From W589 sp964611805 (GTDB taxonomy: Bacteria > Chloroflexota > Dehalococcoidia > Dehalococcoidales > Fen-1064), in the NCBI GenBank assembly GCA_964611805.1, contig CAZTBG010000021.1, positions 1 to 34,977 on the forward strand: a stretch of DNA of 34,977 nt, read 5' to 3'. Of the stretch, positions 29,487-34,977 are shown piece by piece (the first letter of the stretch is position 1; every line of letters begins with the position of its first letter). Made by a program: the position numbers and the translations under genes. A model generated the notes under the pieces. It worked only from the letters and a program-made list of their open reading frames with translations. It was not told where the DNA came from and searched no databases.

Positions 29487-30338
29487 ATGAATGACGATGA
29501 AATCAGGAAGTATGTCAGGGAGCACTATGCTGAGGTAGCCACCGGGAAGAGGATTCATCAGCCAGCGGCGAAAACTGAGGAAGCTGGCTGCTGTGCTCCG
29601 GATACCGGAGTGACCAGTTGCTGAACGCCTGAAGAAACCACCGGTACGGTGGGTGAAGATATGCAGGCATCAAGCTGCTGTAGTCCGGCGGATACCATGC
29701 CTGTGGCAATCGGCTACTCGGCGGAAGAATTGCAGGCGATACCCGAGGAAGCTAGGATGGGACTCGGCTGTGGTAACCCGACTGCCCTGGCTTCTCTCAA
29801 AGAGGGAGAGGTAGTGCTCGACCTTGGTGCTGGTGGTGGTATCGATTGCTTTCTGGCGGCCATTGCCGTCGGCAAGACCGGAAAGGCTATCGGTGTCGAT
29901 ATGACGCCGGAGATGCTCCACCGCGCGCGGGACAACGCCAGGAAGGGTGGCTATGACAACGTGGAGTTCCGGCTGGGTGAGATTGAGAACCTGCCGGTGG
30001 CCGATAATTCCATCGATGCTGTCATCTCGAACTGCGTTATCAATCTGTCACCGGACAAGGCGCGGGTATTTAAGGAAGCCTACCGGGTACTCAAGCCGGG
30101 TGGCCGGGTTATGGTCTCGGACATGGTCCTGACAAGGGAGCTACCGGAAGACATCAAGAACTCTCTGGCGGCATACGCCGGCTGTGTTGCCGGGGCTTCT
30201 CTGAAGGAAGACTACCTGGCAACCATAGCCGAAGCTGGTTTCGAGGATGTGGAGGTACTTTCAGAGCAGACCTCTGGTTCGGGTGAGTTGGCAGGCGCCG
30301 TTCTCAGCGTGAGTGTCCGTGCCTATAAGCCGAAATAA
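29487..30338 (+). CDS. arsM: Arsenite methyltransferase with in-frame UGA (possible selenoprotein)
   Basis: ArsM methylates As(III) using S-adenosylmethionine and thiols. A frame from ATG 29487 (GGGGGAG 8 bases upstream) to TAA 30338 gives 283 residues, full family length, if TGA at 29622-29624 (codon 46) is read through. Residues 1-45 start MNDDEIRKYVREHYAEVA, typical of ArsM N-termini, and run through CC (35-36) to TSC (43-45), then UGA, where relatives often have a second CC. After the UGA come CC (64-65), MGLGCGNP (Cys95), the SAM motif VLDLGAGGGID (110-120), SNCVINL (Cys183) and YAGCVAG (Cys233), the last three Cys matching the As-binding set. UGA as Sec is inferred; otherwise translation restarts at 29649 or 29661, losing the N-terminus. 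Confidence 0.85.
29627..29668 (+). promoter_or_regulatory. SECIS-like hairpin after the arsM UGA
   Basis: A lower stem GCCTG/CAGGC (29627-29631, 29664-29668) and an upper stem CCACCG/CGGTGG (29638-29643, 29647-29652) form one extended hairpin starting 2 bases after the UGA. The apical loop is GUA, or GGUAC if the last pair opens, beginning 18-19 bases after the UGA with G in the first positions. These match the loose rules I know for bacterial SECIS elements. It lies in coding sequence between codons 46 and 62. Confidence 0.5.
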
Positions 30339-30351
30339 GTATGGAAAATTG

Positions 30352-30392
30352 CAGGTACTAAGAAAGGTCAGTACCTGATTTTGGCAGGTACT
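30352..30392. terminator. Bidirectional terminator with three alternating arms
   Basis: CAGGTACT (30352-30359), AGTACCTG (30370-30377), CAGGTACT (30385-30392). The middle arm can pair with either side. On the plus strand, pairing with the first is followed by ATTTT and with the last by CTCTATTTTT; on the minus strand the structure ends the PHP transcript. It separates converging arsM and the PHP gene. Confidence 0.7.
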
Positions 30393-30396
30393 GGCT

Positions 30397-31044
30397 CTAT
30401 TTTTCCTCTGGTTCGATTTTCTGTCTGAAGTCGACCGGCCGGAAGCGGCCCGCTTTAAGCTCGGCAATAAGCTCCTGTACGTTAGAGATGTCCCTCTCGA
30501 AGAAGGTCGCGCATGAAGGAATATCCGAGAGCTGGTGGGCATCGCTGCCACCGGTCCCTTTGAGACCGAGCCGCTGGCTTAGCAACTGGGAAAACCGGCT
30601 CTGTTGTTCTGTGGCCCGGCCGTTGTGGGTCTCGATAATATCTATCAGGTCGAAGACGCGCCGCTGACTGTACCGTTTGACGGAGTCCTCGACTGATTCT
30701 CCGTAGTACATGTTCCTCCGGTAGGGATGGGCGAGAATCATGACCCCACCGATTTCGTCCAGCTCCCTCTTTAGAAATCCGGTACGGTGCATGCCAAAGA
30801 CATACTTATCCAGCCCGAACACCAGCAGGTGGCCATCCTCGGTGTTCATCTCTACCCCGGGTAGTATCAGGAAATCGAGCTCCCGGCAGAAGCGCTCGAT
30901 GGTCGACTGCCTCCAGAACCAGTCGTGGTCGGTAATACAGACGCCGTCAAGTCCACTCTTCTTTGCCCGCTCAACCAGTTCGTCGATGTCTATAAAACTA
31001 TCATCAGACCCGACAAGGGTGTGGGTGTGTAGGTCGATAATCAA
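30397..31044 (-). CDS. PHP-domain metal-dependent phosphoesterase
   Basis: The 215-aa protein has the four PHP motifs: DLHTHTLVGSDD (4-15), ITDHDWFW (about 37-44), LAHPYRRN (about 103) and GSDAHQL (about 165), with the Glu in GVEMNTEDGH and a conserved His in ETHNGR. Such short PHP proteins hydrolyse phosphoesters with two or three metal ions; the substrate is not known, and relatives range from histidinol phosphatase-like to nucleotide phosphatases. It starts at TTG inside the proS stop (TTGA overlap), so it is co-translated with proS, though no functional link is evident. Confidence 0.85.
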   Translation of the reverse strand: MIIDLHTHTLVGSDDSFIDIDELVERAKKSGLDGVCITDHDWFWRQSTIERFCRELDFLILPGVEMNTEDGHLLVFGLDKYVFGMHRTGFLKRELDEIGGVMILAHPYRRNMYYGESVEDSVKRYSQRRVFDLIDIIETHNGRATEQQSRFSQLLSQRLGLKGTGGSDAHQLSDIPSCATFFERDISNVQELIAELKAGRFRPVDFRQKIEPEEK

Positions 31045-32750
31045 CTGGGTCTGGTCCCTTCGATGATTTTCCTTATCCGGTCAGCCACCTCCGACAGCGG
31101 AACAAGCTCGGAGTCTTTTTCGGAGCGTAGCTTGACTTCGACGCTGGCCTTCTCCAGGGTACGGGGGCTGACGGTGAGCCGGATAGGAATCCCGAGGAGG
31201 TCGGCATCGTTAAACTTGACCCCCGGTGATTCTTTACGGTCGTCGAAGAGTACCTCGATGCCCTCATCCTCAAGTTCGGCGTACAGCTTCTCAGCGACCT
31301 CGGAGACATAGGTATCTTCACGATAGAGAGGGCAAAGGTACACCTGGTAGGGGGCAATCGGTAGCGGCCAGATGATACCCTTTTCGTCGTGGTTTAGCTC
31401 GATGGCCGCTGCCATGAGCCTCCCGAGACCGATGCCGTAGCACCCCATGACGATGGGACGTGACTCCCCGCTAGCATTGATGAAAAAGGCCCCATTCTTC
31501 TCACTCTGGAAGGTACCCAGTTTGAAGACGTGGCCGACCTCGATACCACGGGTGGATTCCAGTTTGTGGCCACACTTCGGGCAGATGTCCCCGGCCCTGA
31601 CCAGAGCGATATCGGAGATGATGTCGGCAGTAATGTCCCGGCCGTAGTTGACATTCCTGAGGTGGGTATCGGGCTTGTTGGCACCGCCGACCAGATTGGC
31701 TGCCGGGGGTACTGAGTCGTCAGCGACAATGCGAATGCCTGTAACGCCAACCGGCGATGCCGAACCGGGCACAATGCCAGCTTCGATGACCTCCGCCTCG
31801 GTAGCCAGACGCAGCTCGTAGCAGTGCAGGGCGTTCTGCAGTTTTATCTCGTTTACCTCTAGGTCGCCGCGGATGACGGCGAAGATGAACTCACCGTCGG
31901 CGATGTAAAAGACTGCCTTGAGGGTGCGGTTCGGGGGGACTCCGAGGAAGCCGGACACCTCCTCGATGCTGGTCATGCCGGGAGTAGACACCTCTTCCAG
32001 AGGTAGCGGCTCACCACCATCGATTTTCTCCTTAACACTCTCGGCTTTCTCAGCGTTGGCGGCGTAATCGTCGGTGGGGCAGTAGATAATCTCGTTCTCT
32101 CCGCTCTCGGCCAGGAGCATGAACTCATGGGACTCCTTGCCGCCGATAGCGCCACTGTCAGCCTCGACCCGTATGGAAGATAGTCCGCAGCGGTCGTAGA
32201 TGTTCTTGTAGGCCTGGAGCATCTTCTGGTAGCTTTCGTTAAGCCCTGCCTCGTCGACATCGAAGCTGTAGAGGTCCTTCATGTGGAACTCGCGGGCCCT
32301 TATCAGGCCGCCGCGAGGGCGCGGTTCATCACGGAACTTGACCTGAATCTGGTAGAGGAGCTTGGGAAGGTCCCGGTAGCTCTGCACATGGTGGCTCACC
32401 AGTTGCGTGATTACCTCTTCGTGGGTCGGGCCCAGCGCCAGGGGGCGCTCCCGGCGGTCCAGCAGGGTAAAGAGGCCCTTCCCGAAGGCCTTATCCCGTC
32501 CTGTCTCCTGCCATAGCTCCAGAGGTTGCAGTACCGGCAGGGTCAGTTCCTGCCCTCCTGCCTTGTTCATCTCATCGCGGATGATGTTTTCTATCTTCTT
32601 CAGCACCCGCCAGGCGAGGGGCAGGTAGGAATAGACACCGGCGGCTACCTGGCTTATCATCCCGGTCCTGAGCAGTAGCTGGTGGCTGATGCTGTCAGCC
32701 TCAGCCGGTATCTCTCGTTGCGTTTTTCCGAACAGTTTTGATACGCGCAT
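31041..32750 (-). CDS. proS: Prolyl-tRNA synthetase, bacterial type with editing insertion
   Basis: The 569-aa class II enzyme charges tRNA-Pro. Motif 1 and the N-terminal MRVSKLFGKTQREIPAEAD, the TLPVLQPLELW segment, motif 2 (KFRDEPRPRGGLIRAREFHM) and motif 3 (MGCYGIGLGRLMAA) are present. An insertion of about 180 residues between motifs 2 and 3 (about 220-400) carries the YbaK-like INS editing domain, which clears Ala-tRNA-Pro. The C-terminal anticodon domain is complete (APYQVYLCPL to the end). No Shine-Dalgarno; the promoter places the transcript start at or one base before the ATG, so the mRNA is probably leaderless. Confidence 0.97.
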   Translation of the reverse strand: MRVSKLFGKTQREIPAEADSISHQLLLRTGMISQVAAGVYSYLPLAWRVLKKIENIIRDEMNKAGGQELTLPVLQPLELWQETGRDKAFGKGLFTLLDRRERPLALGPTHEEVITQLVSHHVQSYRDLPKLLYQIQVKFRDEPRPRGGLIRAREFHMKDLYSFDVDEAGLNESYQKMLQAYKNIYDRCGLSSIRVEADSGAIGGKESHEFMLLAESGENEIIYCPTDDYAANAEKAESVKEKIDGGEPLPLEEVSTPGMTSIEEVSGFLGVPPNRTLKAVFYIADGEFIFAVIRGDLEVNEIKLQNALHCYELRLATEAEVIEAGIVPGSASPVGVTGIRIVADDSVPPAANLVGGANKPDTHLRNVNYGRDITADIISDIALVRAGDICPKCGHKLESTRGIEVGHVFKLGTFQSEKNGAFFINASGESRPIVMGCYGIGLGRLMAAAIELNHDEKGIIWPLPIAPYQVYLCPLYREDTYVSEVAEKLYAELEDEGIEVLFDDRKESPGVKFNDADLLGIPIRLTVSPRTLEKASVEVKLRSEKDSELVPLSEVADRIRKIIEGTRPS

Positions 32751-32757
32751 TTACCAT

Positions 32758-32787
32758 ATTAAACCATATCAGGCGGGTTTATGCCAA
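32758..32787 (-). promoter_or_regulatory. Promoter of proS, apparently leaderless
   Basis: TTGGCA (32787-32782), 18 bases, TTTAAT (32763-32758). The expected start (32751-32750) coincides with the proS ATG. Confidence 0.55.
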
Positions 32788-32824
32788 TCGGGCAGCTTTC
32801 TGCGAAGGGTGCTCGGGTTGTCTG

Positions 32825-32924
32825 NNNNNNNNNNNNNNNNNNNNNNNNNNNNNNNNNNNNNNNNNNNNNNNNNNNNNNNNNNNNNNNNNNNNNNNNNNNN
32901 NNNNNNNNNNNNNNNNNNNNNNNN
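32825..32924. other. Assembly gap of 100 N
   Basis: Exactly 100 N, the conventional placeholder for a scaffold join of unknown length. Genes on either side may be further apart than shown, and the start of the next gene is lost in it. Confidence 0.99.
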
Positions 32925-33197
32925 ATCGAGGGGAGCTTCGAACTGCCGCCGTTAGCCCGTCTTTCAGCTGATGACCAGGTCTTCGTGATGGCCTTTGTCC
33001 GTGCCCACGGGTCTATCAAGGAGATGGAGCAAGCATTCGGTATAAGCTACCCCACGGTGAAAAACCGCCTTAACCGTATTGCGGCGCAGTTCCCCTTTGT
33101 TGAGACCGCTCCGGCGGCTTCGCAAACTGACGTGTTATCACGACTGGAGCGGGGTGAAATTACTGCCGATAAGGCGATTGAGAGGTTATCGCAATGA
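32925..33197 (+). CDS. DUF2089-family regulator, 5' end lost in the gap
   Basis: The last 90 residues are visible, beginning IEGSFELPPLARLSADDQ. The pattern FVMAFVRAHGSIKEMEQAFG then ISYPTVKNRLNRI is the DUF2089 helix-turn-helix; full proteins carry a zinc ribbon ahead of it, which would fall in the gap. The last 30 residues (DVLSRLERGEITADKAIERL) form a SHOCT-like helical hairpin similar to the start of the protein at 33492. The stop overlaps the next ATG (ATGA), so it heads a small envelope-related operon. Likely a transcriptional regulator of that operon. Confidence 0.8.
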   Translation: MEGSFELPPLARLSADDQVFVMAFVRAHGSIKEMEQAFGISYPTVKNRLNRIAAQFPFVETAPAASQTDVLSRLERGEITADKAIERLSQ

Positions 33198-33472
33198 TGA
33201 GACCACCGTTATTTCTGAGGTTACGTTTTTGTGGGCGGCGGTATCGCTTTGGTCTGTGGCTTCCACTGTTCCTTATCTGGCCGCTGTTCCTGGTTGGTGC
33301 GTTGCTGCTGCTGCCGCTGGTTCTGCTGGCAGCGCTTATTCTTTTACCTTTTGGCTGGAGCCTGACGGTGCTGATGTTTGGGCCGCTGCTTTTGCAGTTA
33401 CTGTGCGCACTACGCGGGCTCCAGGTGGATGTCAGTGATGGTAAGGAACAGGTCTACATATCGTTCCGATAG
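33194..33472 (+). CDS. Small membrane protein
   Basis: This 92-aa protein has a basic start (MMRPPLFLRLRFCGRRYRFG) and one long hydrophobic region (about residues 21-70), probably two transmembrane helices broken by Pro/Gly, then a polar tail (VDVSDGKEQVYISF). It is overlapped by the DUF2089 gene at ATGA and lies 19 bases before the SHOCT-like gene. I recognise no family beyond its frequent association with DUF2089 proteins. Confidence 0.7.
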   Translation: MMRPPLFLRLRFCGRRYRFGLWLPLFLIWPLFLVGALLLLPLVLLAALILLPFGWSLTVLMFGPLLLQLLCALRGLQVDVSDGKEQVYISFR

Positions 33473-33491
33473 AAAAAATTAATGGAGGTAT

Positions 33492-33938
33492 ATGAAAATG
33501 AGTGAGAACCGGAGAAGAGTCCTGGACATGCTTGCCGAGGGAAAGATAAGTGTCGATGAGGCGGAGCGACTGCTGGCGGCAATGGGTGAGTCTACTGGTG
33601 AGGCTGAACCCTCTGTGGCAAGGGAGACCTCGAAAGACGACCGCAAGTACCTGCGGATTGTGGTTGAGCCGGACCCGGATGCCGGGCCGGGCGTGGAGCA
33701 GCACCGGGTCAATGTGCGCGTACCGATGGCTTTGATAAGGGCAGGAATGAAGTTCACCTCGTTGATTCCGTCGAATGCCACCGACCAGATTAATGACAAC
33801 CTCAAGCGGCACGGGGTCGACCTTGACATACGTGACATCAAACTGAAGGACATCGAGCAACTGGTGGACGCCATGAAAGACCTGGAGATTGATGTCCAGG
33901 GTGGCCAGGAGGGGAAGGTAAAGGTCTATTTTGAGTAG
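33492..33938 (+). CDS. SHOCT-like domain protein (YvlB/LiaX N-terminus type)
   Basis: The 148-aa product begins with a helical hairpin (RRVLDMLAEGKISVDEAERLLAAM, shown in part; residues 6-30) of the SHOCT-like type, an acidic linker, and an alpha/beta domain (about 50-148; KYLRIVVEPD, VNVRVPMALIRAGMKF, LEIDVQGGQEGKVKVYF). No membrane segment. GGAGG is 5 bases before the ATG; ATG 33498 is an alternative. Homologues sit in envelope-stress operons beside DUF2089 regulators and DUF4097 proteins. Role unknown. Confidence 0.75.
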   Translation: MKMSENRRRVLDMLAEGKISVDEAERLLAAMGESTGEAEPSVARETSKDDRKYLRIVVEPDPDAGPGVEQHRVNVRVPMALIRAGMKFTSLIPSNATDQINDNLKRHGVDLDIRDIKLKDIEQLVDAMKDLEIDVQGGQEGKVKVYFE

Positions 33939-34028
33939 TCGACTGGACGTCGTTCGATGGGCAGTGCCAAACGATGTAGAGTACCTGAATTACCTTTAGA
34001 TTTTTATCTATGGAAAGAGACGTAACCA

Positions 34029-34977
34029 TTGACGACTGAAGAACCCGGAGCCCGGGACATTGTCCTTGAGATAGATAGGCTCTGTAAAGCATACACCAGA
34101 GGAATCCTGGTCAATGATAATATTTCCCTATCGCTACGCCGGGGTGAGATATTCGGCTTACTCGGGCCTAATGGAGCAGGCAAGACAACTCTTGTCAACC
34201 AGATAATCGGTCTGGTGAAACCGGACTCCGGGAGAATTACACTGGACGGTGTGGACATTATCGCCAGGCCTGGTTATGCCCGGCAGGCCTGCTCTCTGCA
34301 GGCCCAGACCCAGGTGCCGATTGCCGGGCTTACCGCCAGGCAGGCAATTGAGCTTGTTGGGAGGATTCGCGGGGGTGATGCCAGAAGTGTACGAGAACGA
34401 GCGTCAAAGCTGATTGACCAGCTGGAGATGGAAGAATGGGCAAATAAAGCTGCCGAGAGTTTTTCTGGAGGAATGCGCCGTCTGGTTGCCTTCTGTATGG
34501 CAGTAGTGGTGCCGGGTCGCATAGTTATACTTGATGAGCCAACGAATGATGTTGACCCCTTGCGACGTCGACTCCTCTGGCAGGAGGTGCGCAACCTTAT
34601 TAATGTGGGCTCTACGGTGCTGCTGGTGACGCATAATGTACTTGAAGCAGAGCGGGCCGTCGACCGTCTGGCAATTATTAATAATGGTAGAGTGGTCGGA
34701 ATGGGAACACCAGGTTCACTAAAAGAAAATGGCGATGAGAATATCCGGTTCGAGCTTGTTCTGGAACCGAGAGTAGATTCGCCAGCACTACCCGAGTTTA
34801 TACAATCGACCGTGGTCACTGGTAGGCGTTTGGTCAATAGACTGGCAGAAAGAGACATAGCACCGGCCATACAATGGGCGCGTAATCTTAAAGAGAGGAG
34901 CATAGTAGAGGAGTTCTCTATTGGTCCGACTACTCTTGAAGACGTGTACGTAAAAATGGTTGGTCGTGCTGATGCGC
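34029..34977 (+). CDS. ABC-2 type exporter ATP-binding protein (3' end cut by window)
   Basis: The frame opens at TTG 34029 and runs to the window end, 316 codons. It has Walker A GPNGAGKTT (about 45-53), Q-loop (SLQAQTQ), the signature SFSGGMRR, Walker B VILDEPTNDVDP and the switch His in LLVTHN. A C-terminal extension (about 235-316; ENIRFELVLEP, SIGPTTLEDVYVKMVG) is typical of DrrA/CcmA-like ABC-2 ATPases. The permease is probably encoded just beyond the window. Start uncertain: the ribosome binding site is weak (AAAGAG) and the 90 bases before it show no clear promoter. Confidence 0.92.
   Translation, partial: MTTEEPGARDIVLEIDRLCKAYTRGILVNDNISLSLRRGEIFGLLGPNGAGKTTLVNQIIGLVKPDSGRITLDGVDIIARPGYARQACSLQAQTQVPIAGLTARQAIELVGRIRGGDARSVRERASKLIDQLEMEEWANKAAESFSGGMRRLVAFCMAVVVPGRIVILDEPTNDVDPLRRRLLWQEVRNLINVGSTVLLVTHNVLEAERAVDRLAIINNGRVVGMGTPGSLKENGDENIRFELVLEPRVDSPALPEFIQSTVVTGRRLVNRLAERDIAPAIQWARNLKERSIVEEFSIGPTTLEDVYVKMVGRADA

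Overview
The window looks like part of a Chloroflexota genome, most likely a relative of the Dehalococcoidia. I infer this from three things: a LeuA-type synthase resembling the Re-citrate synthase of Dehalococcoides, a full aroF-aroB-aroD-aroK-aroA-aroC-pheA-tyrA string, and the neighbouring thrS-infC-rpmI-rplT-pheS-pheT block. The assignment comes from remembered protein families, not a search. A run of exactly 100 N (32825-32924) marks a scaffold gap, so the true distance there is unknown.

Layout. 1-1573 (minus): 5' part of leuS behind a leader with a Leu-rich leader peptide and a terminator. 1608-5980 (plus): aconitase/LeuCD-type dehydratase (two subunits), isocitrate-type dehydrogenase and Re-citrate/homocitrate synthase, together a plausible citrate-to-2-oxoglutarate branch for glutamate synthesis. 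6002-6592 (minus): PEBP-family lipoprotein. 6785-8777 (plus): PAS histidine kinase and OmpR-type regulator, followed by three 11-bp tandem repeats and a 41-codon ORF. 9342-10369: DUF2807 protein. 10504-11544: a lower-GC membrane protein/winged-helix pair with a palindromic operator. 11855-12683: SDR oxidoreductase. 12690-20583 (minus): shikimate/Phe/Tyr operon without aroE, led by a Phe/Tyr-rich leader peptide and attenuator. 20612-21848 (minus): MFS transporter. 21859-29074 (plus): thrS, infC, rpmI, rplT, then pheS-pheT behind their own promoter. 29119-30392: AbrB-type regulator and arsenite methyltransferase with an in-frame UGA that may encode selenocysteine. 30397-32787 (minus): proS and a PHP phosphoesterase. 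32925-34977: DUF2089-type regulator, small membrane protein, SHOCT-like protein and an ABC ATPase cut by the window end.

Most interesting. (1) Two ribosome-mediated attenuators built on the same plan, one for leuS (Leu codons) and one for aroF (Phe/Tyr codons), each with an 8-9 bp antiterminator that can be traced by eye. (2) The arsM reading frame interrupted by UGA at a Cys-like position, with a SECIS-like hairpin starting three bases later. (3) Several promoters whose predicted start point falls on or next to the ATG, suggesting leaderless mRNAs. (4) A thrS gene that lacks the TGS domain and has an AT-rich core. (5) infC beginning at AUA.
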